DNA of 38,485 bases from Ardenticatenaceae bacterium. Lineage in GTDB: Bacteria; Chloroflexota; Anaerolineae; Promineifilales; Promineifilaceae. The notes below the pieces were generated by a model that had not been told where the DNA came from, did no database searches, and worked only from the letters and a program-made list of their open reading frames with translations. The stretch lies in the NCBI GenBank assembly GCA_020634415.1, contig JACKBT010000043.1:1-38485 (forward strand). The letters are read 5' to 3'. The translations under genes were made by a program, and so were the position numbers. The first letter of the stretch is position 1. Each line of letters begins with the position of its first letter. Below are positions 16,161 to 24,274 of this stretch, one piece after another.

Positions 16161-16697
16161 ATGGATTCATCTTCTCAAAAAAAGAACATTATTCTGACGG
16201 GCTTTATGGGCACGGGCAAAACGACGGTAGCCCGGCTGCTGGCAGCACGGCTGAACTATGCTTTTGTGGATACGGATGTGCGCATTGAGGCCCAGTACGG
16301 CCGTTCCATTCCCCAAATTTTTGCCGAGTGGGGTGAAGCCGCCTTCCGCCAAATGGAACGGGAAACGGCGCAAGCCCTGGCCGCCGAGCGGGGTTTGGTA
16401 ATTGCCACAGGGGGGCGCATGATGTTGGACCCGGCTAATGTGGCGGTGTTGGGGGGAAACGGCCGTATCTACTGCCTCACCGCTTCTCCCGAAACAATTT
16501 TGGCACGAGTGATGCGCGATGGCGTGGTGGAACGGCCGTTACTCGCCGTCCCCAACCCTCGCCAACGCATCCTCGACCTGCTCACCGAACGCCGCGAAAA
16601 ATACGCCCAATTCCGCCAAATTCCCACCGACAACTGCACCCCTCAAGAAGTGGCCCAAAACATCTTAAACCTGCTTGATAAAGAGACTGGAGACTAG
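16161..16697 (+). CDS. aroK: Shikimate kinase
   Basis: Phosphorylates shikimate with ATP to shikimate-3-phosphate in aromatic amino acid synthesis. The protein has 178 residues. The Walker A loop GFMGTGKT spans 14-21, VDTDVRIE carries the substrate-site Asp39, and FRQMERE carries Arg63. The TGGR segment at 83-86 stands where most members have GGG, and the lid motif is ERPLL with Arg125. The start is ATG 16161; an upstream in-frame GTG at 16140 would add seven residues, and neither has a clear ribosome binding site. The lid codons coincide with an AACGGCCGTT copy (near 16533), so the palindrome sits on conserved sequence here. aroQ, another gene of the pathway, follows 58 bases downstream. Confidence 0.95.
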   Translation: MDSSSQKKNIILTGFMGTGKTTVARLLAARLNYAFVDTDVRIEAQYGRSIPQIFAEWGEAAFRQMERETAQALAAERGLVIATGGRMMLDPANVAVLGGNGRIYCLTASPETILARVMRDGVVERPLLAVPNPRQRILDLLTERREKYAQFRQIPTDNCTPQEVAQNILNLLDKETGD

Positions 16698-16735
16698 AGA
16701 CTGGAGACTGGAGATTAACAGTCTCCAGTCTCTAG
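16683..16735. repeat. GAGACTG heptamer array forming a 16-bp hairpin at the aroK end
   Basis: Four tandem GAGACTR heptamers cover 16683-16710 and include the aroK stop codon. CTAGAGACTGGAGACT (16694-16709) is exactly complementary to 16720-16735 around a 10-base loop. No T run follows. The same GTCTCCA word occurs inside the second glycosyltransferase gene at 24862-24900. Confidence 0.8.
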
Positions 16736-16755
16736 CCTCCCATCATAAGGAAACC

Positions 16756-17205
16756 ATGACCTACAAAATCCTCGTCCTCAACGGCCCCAACCTCAACCTG
16801 TTGGGCACACGCGAAAAATCTGTTTATGGTGCTGAAACGTTGGCCGATATTCTGGCAGACTTGCAAACCTACGCCCAAGAGCGCGGGGCAGAACTGCGCT
16901 CCCTCCAATCCAACTCTGAGGGTGCTCTGGTTGATGCCATTCATGAGGCCCGTAACTGGGCCGATGGCCTTGTCTTCAATGCGGGGGCTTACACGCACAC
17001 CAGCATTGCCCTGCGTGATGCCATCGCTGGTGTGGCTTTGCCTGTCGTGGAAGTACATCTCTCCAACGTCCATGCCCGCGAGGAATTTCGCCATCATTCA
17101 TATCTGGCCCCGGTTTGTCTGGGGGTGATTGCAGGGTTTGGGCGGTGGAGCTACTTTTTGGGGGTGGACGCACTGCTGCGGCATGGGGAAAAGCGTAAAA
17201 CGTAA
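16756..17205 (+). CDS. aroQ: Type II 3-dehydroquinate dehydratase
   Basis: Converts 3-dehydroquinate to 3-dehydroshikimate, an earlier shikimate-pathway step than aroK. At 149 residues it has the normal length of this dodecameric family. [12 protein letters not shown] begins at residue 9, the catalytic Tyr is Tyr24 (REKSVYG), and the catalytic His is His101 in EVHLSN. The substrate-binding set includes Asn75, His81 and Arg112 (EEFRHHS). [10 protein letters not shown] has Ala where Pro is usual. The start is ATG 16756 behind AAGGA; the frame extends further upstream only through the GAGACTG repeat, which is not conserved protein. The stop codon lies within a long hairpin shared with the convergent malic enzyme gene. 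Confidence 0.95.
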   Translation: MTYKILVLNGPNLNLLGTREKSVYGAETLADILADLQTYAQERGAELRSLQSNSEGALVDAIHEARNWADGLVFNAGAYTHTSIALRDAIAGVALPVVEVHLSNVHAREEFRHHSYLAPVCLGVIAGFGRWSYFLGVDALLRHGEKRKT

Positions 17206-17226
17206 GAGACCTTACGTTTTACGCTT
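17191..17226. repeat. 16-bp perfect hairpin at the convergent aroQ / malic enzyme junction
   Basis: AAGCGTAAAACGTAAG (17191-17206) pairs perfectly with 17211-17226 around AGAC. Further ACGCTTT copies follow to 17238. The aroQ stop codon (17203-17205) lies inside it and the malic enzyme stop is 7 bases beyond. A bidirectional terminator role is possible, but there is no classical T tract. Confidence 0.8.
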
Positions 17227-17232
17227 TACGCT

Positions 17233-19734
17233 TTACGCCTGTTCATACACGAATTGGCGTACTTTTTCGGCAACGGCCGTTGGCTCCACCTGCACCCTCG
17301 CTTCCCCCGTCTCAATCGCCGTCCGCGCTACCGCTTCGGCCACGGCGGGGGCCACAGAGAAATCCGTGCCTTTGGGGATGATCCAATCTGGTTTGAGGCT
17401 GCGGTCATCCACCAGCCCGGCAATGGCCTGGGCGGCGGCAATCTTCATGGCATCGGTGATGTTGCGGACGCGGGTGTCCAGCGCCCCACGAAAGATGCCG
17501 GGGAAGGCCAGTGAATTGTTGACCTGATTGGGCATGTCGCTCCGGCCTGTGGCCACGATGCTGGCCCCAGCGGCAAAGGCTTCATCGGGCATGATTTCGG
17601 GCGTAGGGTTGGCCAGGGCAAAAATCATGGGATCAACCGCCATTGATTTGACCATCTCGCCATTCATCACGCCCGGTGCGGAAAGGCCAATGAAGACATC
17701 GCGCCCTTTAACGGCCGTTCCCAAATCTCCCTTCACCTTATCCGCATTCGTTATCGCCGCCATCTCCTCCTTAATCCAATTCAGCCCCTTGCGCCCCTTG
17801 TAAATTGTGCCTTTGCTGTCCAGCAAAATGACATCCTTCACACCCATCGCCATTAGCAGTTTGGTGACGGCGATGGCTGAGGCCCCCGCGCCATTGACGG
17901 TGATGGCGAGATCGCCTGGCTTTTTGCCGGTGAGGCGGCAGGCATTGAGAATACCGGCCAGAACGACAACGGCCGTTCCGTGCTGATCATCATGAAAAAT
18001 GGGAATGTCCGTCTCCTCACGCAGCTTGTTCTCAATATAAAAGCAGCGCGGCGCACTGATGTCCTCCAGGTTAATGCCGCCAAACGTCGGCTCCAGCCGC
18101 TTCACCACCTCAATAATCTCATCCGCATCCTGCGTATTCAGGCAAATGGGGAAGGCCTCCACGCCGGCGAAGGTGTGGAACAGAATCGCCTTGCCCTCCA
18201 TCACCGGCAGGGCGGCGCGGCCGCCAATATTGCCCAATCCCAACACCGCGCTGCCATCGCTCACCACGCCCACCAGATTGGCGCGAGGGGTCAGGTTAAA
18301 TACCTCTTCCCGGTTCTGGTGAATGATGTGGGTTGGCTCCATCGCGCCAGGAACGAGGTAGAACATCTTCAAAATGTGCTCGTCCTTCACCGGAATTTTG
18401 CTGTTGATTTCCAACAAACCCTGAAAACGATCATGTAATTCCAACGACTCTTCGGCGGTGTTCATGGGCTTGTTGCTTTTGGGGGGCACCGGCAGCTTGC
18501 CCTCATACACAAAGCGGCGGGTGCGGTCGGCAATGTCGGCGGGTTTGACGTTGGTTCGCTTGGCGTGGCCTTTGGCGATGGCGGCGGCGGCGACGGCGGC
18601 GGCTACCGCGGGGGCCACGCGATAGTCAATAACTTTAGGATAGATGTAATCAGCATTTAGCTCATCTTCGCTGACGATGTTGGCGATGGCCTGGGCGGCC
18701 GCGATTTGGGCCTGGGCGGGGAAGATGCGGGCACGGACATCGAGTAGACCCCGGAAGACACCAGGGACAACGGCCGTTATATCCATCAAATTCGGGTAGG
18801 TAGATTCACTGGTGGCGACCACCGCCGCGCCAGCCTCCTTGGCCTCCTGCGGCGTCATCTCCAGGGGCGAGGCAAACAGAAACAGAATGGGATGCTCTGC
18901 CATGCTTTGCACGGCTTGTGCATCTAATTTGGCTCCGGTGGCAAAGCCCACATAAGCATCGGCCCCCTTCAGCACCGCCGCCAATTCGCCCTGTTCCCCC
19001 TGGGGATTGCTGTAATGGGCGATTTCCCATTTGGCCCAGTTCATGTTTAACGGCCGATATTTATAAATCGCCCCCTTGCGGTCACACACAACCACATTCT
19101 TAGCCCCATATCGGTGCAAAATAAAGGCTGTGCCTAGCCCCGCCGAGCCAGCGCCATTGATAATGATCCGCATCTGGTGCAGCTCTTTGCCCACAATCTT
19201 GGCGGCATTGATTAACCCCGCCAGCACCCCAATCGCCACGCCTTCCCGGTGGTTGTTCACCACAGGAATGTTGAGCGACCTTTCCAGCCGGTTGGTAATC
19301 GCTGTGCCATCAGGCGAGCCAATATCCTCCAAACAAATACCACCAAACGTGGGGCTAATATTCAGCACCGTATGCACAAATTCGTCCAGATTGCTGCTCT
19401 TGATGGCTAAGGGCAGCGCATCTACACCAGCAAAATTTTTCATGATGACGGCTTTGCTTTCTAACACAGGCAAGATGGCTTCTGGCCCCACGTTGCCCAG
19501 ACCGTAAGCGGCCGTGCCATCGGAAATAATGGCAATGGTGTTGCCGCGGCAGGTCACGTCAAACGAGCGTTTGGGATTACGGGCAATCTCTAAACAGGGT
19601 TCGGCAACACCTGGTGTATAAACCAGGCTCAAGGCGCGGCTGTCCCGCACCTGCACCTTGCTGCGAACTTCGATGAGTCCAGCATAACGTCTACGATATT
19701 GGATACCTTCACTTTCATGGGGAGGGGTGTTCAT
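17233..19734 (-). CDS. Double malic enzyme: two fused malic-enzyme units, N-terminal unit degenerate
   Basis: Protein of 833 residues made of two full malic-enzyme units (about 1-412 and 424-833). Malic enzyme oxidatively decarboxylates malate to pyruvate with NAD(P) and a divalent metal. Unit 2 has the catalytic Lys515 (MEGK), metal ligands Glu557-Asp558 (NLEDIS) and HDDQHGT (581-587), a nucleotide loop NGAGASA and the substrate segment GRSDMPNQVNN. Its Tyr459 is in FYLVPGAMEP, one residue longer than the usual Y-T/S-P-G. Unit 1 keeps Tyr39 (YTPGVAEP), Lys94, Glu136-Asp137 and a GAGSAGLG loop. But it has NNHREG where the metal Asp pair should be, and YPNLMDI in place of YPNQVNN. Unit 1 is therefore probably catalytically dead or altered, and regulatory or structural. 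The start ATG follows AGGAG. MaeB fusions known to me join a malic unit to a phosphotransacetylase-like domain, not to another malic unit. Confidence 0.9.
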   Translation of the reverse strand: MNTPPHESEGIQYRRRYAGLIEVRSKVQVRDSRALSLVYTPGVAEPCLEIARNPKRSFDVTCRGNTIAIISDGTAAYGLGNVGPEAILPVLESKAVIMKNFAGVDALPLAIKSSNLDEFVHTVLNISPTFGGICLEDIGSPDGTAITNRLERSLNIPVVNNHREGVAIGVLAGLINAAKIVGKELHQMRIIINGAGSAGLGTAFILHRYGAKNVVVCDRKGAIYKYRPLNMNWAKWEIAHYSNPQGEQGELAAVLKGADAYVGFATGAKLDAQAVQSMAEHPILFLFASPLEMTPQEAKEAGAAVVATSESTYPNLMDITAVVPGVFRGLLDVRARIFPAQAQIAAAQAIANIVSEDELNADYIYPKVIDYRVAPAVAAAVAAAAIAKGHAKRTNVKPADIADRTRRFVYEGKLPVPPKSNKPMNTAEESLELHDRFQGLLEINSKIPVKDEHILKMFYLVPGAMEPTHIIHQNREEVFNLTPRANLVGVVSDGSAVLGLGNIGGRAALPVMEGKAILFHTFAGVEAFPICLNTQDADEIIEVVKRLEPTFGGINLEDISAPRCFYIENKLREETDIPIFHDDQHGTAVVVLAGILNACRLTGKKPGDLAITVNGAGASAIAVTKLLMAMGVKDVILLDSKGTIYKGRKGLNWIKEEMAAITNADKVKGDLGTAVKGRDVFIGLSAPGVMNGEMVKSMAVDPMIFALANPTPEIMPDEAFAAGASIVATGRSDMPNQVNNSLAFPGIFRGALDTRVRNITDAMKIAAAQAIAGLVDDRSLKPDWIIPKGTDFSVAPAVAEAVARTAIETGEARVQVEPTAVAEKVRQFVYEQA

Positions 19735-19751
19735 TCTGTACTCCTGGCTGT

Positions 19752-19816
19752 TCCGGCTGAAGCCTCCACTCCGATTCAGTTGAGATTACTAAAGGGGAGT
19801 CCAGGCTTTAGCCGGA
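19752..19816. repeat. 21-bp imperfect inverted repeat between selB and the malic enzyme gene
   Basis: Arms at 19752-19772 (starting TCCGGCTGAAGCCT) and 19796-19816 (ending AGCCGGA) pair with three mismatches, one of them a G-T. The right arm includes the last codons and stop of selB. The 73-base gap holds little else except the AGGAG of the malic enzyme. It could terminate selB or act as a REP-type unit. Confidence 0.65.
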
Positions 19817-21688
19817 CTGTTTGTTGATTAGTTCGCGGTTGTCGCCAACGCGGCGGGTGATTTTAATGTCGTCGAGATGTTCGAGGAGGCCGATGGCGTA
19901 TTTGCGGCTGGTGTTGAAGAGGTCGCGGGTTTGGGCGGCGTTGATGGTGCCGTTTTGGCGCAAGTAGCCGGTAATTTGCTGGACGATTTGGTTGTAAAGC
20001 TGGGGTGTGTAGACAACTTCGTTGTTGAGCTGTTGGAGTTGGCCTAAATCTACCAGCGCGTAGTACACGTCTTCGCCAACAGCCGTTTTACACTCCTTCA
20101 CACTGGGCGACTGAAAACCAGCCCGGGCCAACTGCCCCATCAACTGCTCAATCGCCTTTTGCTGCTGTGCCGTGAACGTCACCTCGTGGGTGGGCAGCCG
20201 CAGCAGTGTACCATCATCGGCCAAGAGATGATCGCTGACGGCCTGGCTGATGAGGGGGTTGAAGACCGCCGCAGGCAGTTTGAGGCGGCTGCGCACTTCT
20301 TCGCGGGACATGCCCAAACGCAACGGCCGTTCCCCATGATACTCCATCAACACGGTCACCAACTTGTCCAGCGTCTTTTGCCAGCCAGAATGGGACATTA
20401 ACTGTGTCCCAACTTCCACCACTTGCCCCTGCGCGATCAACTCTTGCAAGGCTGCCTGCGCCAGCGCCTCATCCAAATTGGACTGTTTGATCAAAGCCGC
20501 TGCCTTTTCTGGCTCCAGCCGCGAGAGGGTTTGCAGCAGCAGTTCGCCCGGTGTGCCCTGGGCCAATGTTTGGAGCCGCTGCACAATTTCGGGACGGAAG
20601 CGGCGGTGACGGCGGCCAGGGAAGGGGTCGAGGACACGACCACCGCCGAGGGTGGCTCCGGGTGAGGGCCGTCGCAAGATAAACCTGTCGCCGCGCACCA
20701 CAGCCACCGGGTCGCGGGTTGCGAGCTGCAGCCAGCCCGTTTGCCCCGGCTCAATTTGCGGTGCGCCCAATACGCGGGTTCGTGCCACCACTTCGGCCGC
20801 GCCGACGAACAGCTTGACTTCCATGTTGTGTTTAAGGGGGGCATCGGCATCGGCTAGATGGCGGTAGGTGGCATCGAACAGAATGGTGCTGCCTACGCGC
20901 CCCGGCAGGGTGAGGACATCGCCGCGTTTGATTTCGTCTTTGCTGATGCCGGTGAGGTTGACGGCGACGCGGCTGCCGGGGAGGGCGACATCGCGTTTGG
21001 TGCGATGGGTTTGGAGGCCGCGAATACGGCCGTTTAAGCCCGATGGCTGTACTTGAACTGCATCGCCGGTGTGGAAACGGCCGTCTAACAGAGTGCCTGT
21101 GACCACTGTGCCAAAACCAGACAGGCTAAAGACACGATCTACGGGCAAACGGGGCTGGCCTTTGTCTTCGCGGGGGGGAACGGCCGTTAACCGATCCAAC
21201 AACGTCCCCTTCAAAGCCGCCAGCCCAAAACCCGTTTTGGCCGACACGGCCACAATCGGCGCATCCGCCAACGCCGTGCCGACCAGCGCTTCGCTCAAAT
21301 CCAGCGCTACCAGTTCCAGCCACTCCGGATCATCCACCAAATCCACTTTGGTCAGAGCCACAACACCGCCTGGCACATCCAGCAAATCCAAAATCGCCAG
21401 ATGCTCCTTTGTTTGGGGCATCACGCCTTCATCGGCAGCCACCACGAACAGGGCTAAATCAATGCCGCCCACACCAGCCAGCATATTCTCGATGAAATCA
21501 CGATGACCAGGCACATCTACGACACCTGTTTCGTCACCGTCACCTAAATCGAGCCAGGCAAAGCCCAGGTCAATGGTCATCTCGCGGGCCTTTTCCTCGT
21601 CCAGGCGGTCGGGGTCTATGCCCGTCAGGGCTTCAACTAAAGTGGATTTACCATGATCTACGTGTCCAGCAGTGCCAATTACATACAT
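19808..21688 (-). CDS. selB: Selenocysteine-specific translation elongation factor
   Basis: SelB carries selenocysteinyl-tRNA to UGA codons marked by a SECIS element. The protein has 626 residues, normal for bacterial SelB. The GTPase domain shows G1 GTAGHVDHGKST (5-16), G3 DVPGH (58-62) and G4 TKVD (113-116). Domains II and III follow (to about 350). The C-terminal half consists of winged-helix repeats that bind SECIS RNA, ending with the RDLFNTSRKYAIGLLEHLD segment typical of SelB and not of EF-Tu. ATG 21688 has no good ribosome binding site. No selA, selC, selD or obvious selenoprotein gene is visible here. The coiled-coil gene is 55 bases upstream. Confidence 0.95.
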   Translation of the reverse strand: MYVIGTAGHVDHGKSTLVEALTGIDPDRLDEEKAREMTIDLGFAWLDLGDGDETGVVDVPGHRDFIENMLAGVGGIDLALFVVAADEGVMPQTKEHLAILDLLDVPGGVVALTKVDLVDDPEWLELVALDLSEALVGTALADAPIVAVSAKTGFGLAALKGTLLDRLTAVPPREDKGQPRLPVDRVFSLSGFGTVVTGTLLDGRFHTGDAVQVQPSGLNGRIRGLQTHRTKRDVALPGSRVAVNLTGISKDEIKRGDVLTLPGRVGSTILFDATYRHLADADAPLKHNMEVKLFVGAAEVVARTRVLGAPQIEPGQTGWLQLATRDPVAVVRGDRFILRRPSPGATLGGGRVLDPFPGRRHRRFRPEIVQRLQTLAQGTPGELLLQTLSRLEPEKAAALIKQSNLDEALAQAALQELIAQGQVVEVGTQLMSHSGWQKTLDKLVTVLMEYHGERPLRLGMSREEVRSRLKLPAAVFNPLISQAVSDHLLADDGTLLRLPTHEVTFTAQQQKAIEQLMGQLARAGFQSPSVKECKTAVGEDVYYALVDLGQLQQLNNEVVYTPQLYNQIVQQITGYLRQNGTINAAQTRDLFNTSRKYAIGLLEHLDDIKITRRVGDNRELINKQSG

Positions 21689-21699
21689 AGCGGTGAACT

Positions 21700-21733
21700 G
21701 TAATCGGTAATCCGAATACCGAATACCGATTAC
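21700..21733. repeat. GTAATCGGTA hairpin upstream of selB
   Basis: GTAATCGGTA (21700-21709) is exactly complementary to TACCGATTAC (21724-21733). The word CGAATACC is repeated between them. It fills the gap between the coiled-coil gene and selB and matches the GTAAT-type junction repeats at 23040-23090. Confidence 0.65.
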
Positions 21734-21743
21734 GGCTTACGGT

Positions 21744-22997
21744 TTACTCTTCGCGCACCTGCACCAGGGCAGGGGCGCGGCGGCGATTGGGGTCTTGGGC
21801 GATGGCCTTTTCGACTTCTTCCAGCCAGATGCGCGGTAGTTTTTTGATGGCATCGGACTGGGCGGTTTGAATGCGTTCTAAAGTGGCTTTTTCCCGATCT
21901 AGTTCGGTGATTTTTTCTTCGATGGCGTGGATTTGTTCTTGCAGTTGGCGGTCGGTGCGGTTGACGGTGGCCCAGCGTTGTTCGGTTTCTACGTCGAAGG
22001 TGCGCCAGCGTTTGTCGTTTTCCTGACGGTAGTTGTCCCAACGGGATTGTAGGCGGTGGGACTCGACGCGCAGGAGTTCGGAGGCTTCGCGCTGCTGTTT
22101 TTCGATTTGGGTTTGCCAATCGGCCAGGGTTTGCAGCACCATTTTGGCTTCTTTGAACTGATCCATGACGGGAATCCAGCCTTTTTCATGTTGGCGCAGG
22201 CGGTCTTCTTGCTCGGCTAAGGTTTCGCGCCAGATTTCCATCTGTTTTTTGCGTTCATACTCGCCTAATTGTACTTGTTCTAGCCAGCTTTTTATGGTTT
22301 CGCGCAGGCTTTCCTGGCCTTCGCTGGCGCTGCGTACCTGGGCTTCGTTGCGCAGAACGCTGGCACTGAGCAGTTCCAGGCGTTCGTAGATGGGGTCTAT
22401 GCGTTTGCTGATTTCGGGGAGGCTGTTTTGCAGGTCGGCGATCTGGCGGCTGTTTTGTCTTTCTTTTTCTTCGACAAAGCTGAATTCGCGCTGCCAGGTT
22501 TCGACTTCGTTTTGAACGGCCGTTATTCTCCCCGTTAACCCGCCAATCAAATTCGCCAACCGGGCTTCCTCTGCCTGGCGCAGTTCCATATCTTGCTGCA
22601 AGCGGGGGATGTGGGGCAGTTCCTTGCGGATGCTGGCGAGTTCGCGCACGGTGCCTTCCTGTTCGATGCGCCGCAGTTGGTCTATTTCCTTTTCTGACTG
22701 GAGGCGGCGTTGGTCGTACTGTTCTATCATCTGGACGATGTCGTCTTTGAATTGGGCCAGTTCGGTATCGAATTGGAGCTGCCGGGCTTGTTGGGCCGTT
22801 ATGGCTGCTAATTGGCGTTCTAACTGCTGGATGCGATCTTCGCGGCCTTTGAGTTCGCGTTCTTGTAAGGTGAATTTTTGCTCTAGTTCGGCCACTTTGC
22901 GGGTTTGTTTACGCCGCTCCTCTTCCAGCCATTCCAGGCGGTTGCGAAATTCGGTTAATTCTTGGGTTTGGGCAGTGGTGAAGTTGTTGCCTGCCAT
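21744..22997 (-). CDS. Long coiled-coil protein, function unknown
   Basis: Protein of 417 residues, soluble, with Glu, Gln, Arg and Leu dominating almost the whole length. Nearly continuous heptad patterns run from about residue 10 to 395, ending in a short basic tail (AQDPNRRRAPALVQVREE). No catalytic motif, Walker box or membrane segment is present, so SMC-type ATPase function is ruled out and only the coiled coil can be stated. The start was set at ATG 22997 behind GGAG; the 19 upstream codons derive from a GGTAATGG repeat. It leads a reverse-strand run of coiled-coil gene, selB and malic enzyme gene. Confidence 0.7.
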   Translation of the reverse strand: MAGNNFTTAQTQELTEFRNRLEWLEEERRKQTRKVAELEQKFTLQERELKGREDRIQQLERQLAAITAQQARQLQFDTELAQFKDDIVQMIEQYDQRRLQSEKEIDQLRRIEQEGTVRELASIRKELPHIPRLQQDMELRQAEEARLANLIGGLTGRITAVQNEVETWQREFSFVEEKERQNSRQIADLQNSLPEISKRIDPIYERLELLSASVLRNEAQVRSASEGQESLRETIKSWLEQVQLGEYERKKQMEIWRETLAEQEDRLRQHEKGWIPVMDQFKEAKMVLQTLADWQTQIEKQQREASELLRVESHRLQSRWDNYRQENDKRWRTFDVETEQRWATVNRTDRQLQEQIHAIEEKITELDREKATLERIQTAQSDAIKKLPRIWLEEVEKAIAQDPNRRRAPALVQVREE

Positions 22998-23009
22998 ATG
23001 TTTCTCCGG

Positions 23010-23160
23010 TAATGGGGTAATGGGGTAATGGGGTAATTGGTATTTGGCTACCACTTACTGTTTACGGATTACCGATTACTGTTTGCTGATATGGGGGGCA
23101 TTATAGCTTGCAAATGGGGCGTGTGCGAATGGCGTTTTACGTTTTTGGTTTTACGTTTTA
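23010..23160. repeat. Short tandem repeats in the divergent gap before the glycosyltransferases
   Basis: Four GGTAATGG-type units occupy 23010-23036. GATTACCGATTAC and TTTACGGATTACC words follow at about 23048-23080. GCGTTTTACGTTTTTGG and GGTTTTACGTTTTAC repeats run at 23132-23160, just before the first glycosyltransferase start. There is no clear promoter or ribosome binding site in this 170-base gap. Confidence 0.6.
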
Positions 23161-23170
23161 CAATTTTCTC

Positions 23171-24274
23171 ATGCGCATTGGAATTGATTGCCGACTGCCG
23201 TTTTACCAGATGGGGGGGATTAGCCAGTATGTGCTGCACTTGCTGCCCGCGTTGGCGGCGTTGGATGGGGGGAATGAGTATCGGGTGCTGCATAGCTGGA
23301 AAGACGGCCGTTCCCACACGCCATCTGCCCCCAATTTTCAGCGGTATAATTTGTATACACCTTGCCATCACCGCCTGGAGCGGTGGACTTTGGCGGCGGA
23401 ACTGCTGCCCCAGGGCTTGGATGTGCTGCACAGCCCGGACTTTATTCCGCCAGCGTGGGGGGCGAAGCGGCGTATTGTGACGGTGCATGATTTGAATTTT
23501 CATTATTATCCGCAGTTTTTAACGGCCGATAGTATGCGCTATTATGCGGGGCAAATTGGCTGGGCGGTGCGGGTGGCTGACCATATTTCGGCTGATAGTG
23601 AGGCGACGCGGCAGGATTTGATTGAGATTTTGGGCGTAGCACCGGAGAAGGTGACGACGATTCATCTGGCGGCGAATCCGTTGTATGAGCGGGTGTATGG
23701 GGAAACGGCCGTAGCGGCTACCTTGCAAAAACATAACTTGCCGCGTGGGTTTGTGCTTTTTGTGGGCACCTTGGAGCCGCGCAAGAATCTGCCGATGCTG
23801 CTGCGGGCATATAAGATGATGCGGGAGGAAACGGCCGTTGATGTGCCGCTGATTTTGGTGGGCAGTAAGGGCTGGATTTATGAGGAGATTTTTGCGGTGA
23901 TTGAGGCGTTGGGGTTGCGGGAGCAGGTGCGCCATTTGCAAGGCATTTTTGATGAGGAGTTGGCCCATTTGTATACGGCGGCGGGGGTGCTGGTGACACC
24001 CTCTTTTTATGAAGGGTTTGGTTTGCCAGCGTTGGAGGCGATGCACTGTGGCTGCCCGGTGATTGTGAGTAATCGCGGGTCGCTGCCGGAGGTGGCGGGG
24101 AGGGCGGGACTGCTGCTGGACGCGGAGGATGAGGTGGCGTGGGCGGAAAATATGGCGCGGGTTTTGCTGTCGTCGGCGGTGAGGGAGGAGATGGTGGCGA
24201 ACGGCCGTGTGCAGGCGCAGAAGTTTAGTTGGCGGGAAACGGCCGTTGCCACACTGAAGTTGTATCAATCATGA
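23171..24274 (+). CDS. GT-B glycosyltransferase, GT4-like
   Basis: Retaining glycosyltransferase of 367 residues. The N-terminal Rossmann half starts MRIGIDCRLPFYQMGGISQY. The C-terminal half has FVGTLEPRKNLPMLLRAY and the donor-site motif FYEGFGLPALEAMHCGCPVIVSN (the E-x7-E type), as in GT4 mannosyl- or glucosyltransferases of cell-surface polysaccharides. Donor and acceptor are not determinable. The start at ATG 23171 was chosen from the fold; the longer frame upstream reads through a TTTTACG repeat. The stop overlaps the next start in ATGA, giving coupled translation. Confidence 0.9.
   Translation: MRIGIDCRLPFYQMGGISQYVLHLLPALAALDGGNEYRVLHSWKDGRSHTPSAPNFQRYNLYTPCHHRLERWTLAAELLPQGLDVLHSPDFIPPAWGAKRRIVTVHDLNFHYYPQFLTADSMRYYAGQIGWAVRVADHISADSEATRQDLIEILGVAPEKVTTIHLAANPLYERVYGETAVAATLQKHNLPRGFVLFVGTLEPRKNLPMLLRAYKMMREETAVDVPLILVGSKGWIYEEIFAVIEALGLREQVRHLQGIFDEELAHLYTAAGVLVTPSFYEGFGLPALEAMHCGCPVIVSNRGSLPEVAGRAGLLLDAEDEVAWAENMARVLLSSAVREEMVANGRVQAQKFSWRETAVATLKLYQS

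Noticed and set aside
16683..16735. Possible CRISPR-like array at the GAGACTG repeats
   Set aside because: The units are seven bases and contiguous with no spacers, and no cas gene is nearby.
17191..17226. Classical Rho-independent terminator
   Set aside because: The stem is perfect but A/T-rich and no T tract follows on either strand, so it is kept only as a repeat/hairpin.
17233..19734. Two separate malic enzyme genes with a missed stop between them
   Set aside because: The frame is continuous through the linker at residues 412-424, and the internal Met425 has no evident ribosome site, so a fusion is the simplest reading.
21744..22997. SMC-type chromosome protein
   Set aside because: It is coiled coil only, with no Walker A, Walker B or signature motif and only 417 residues.
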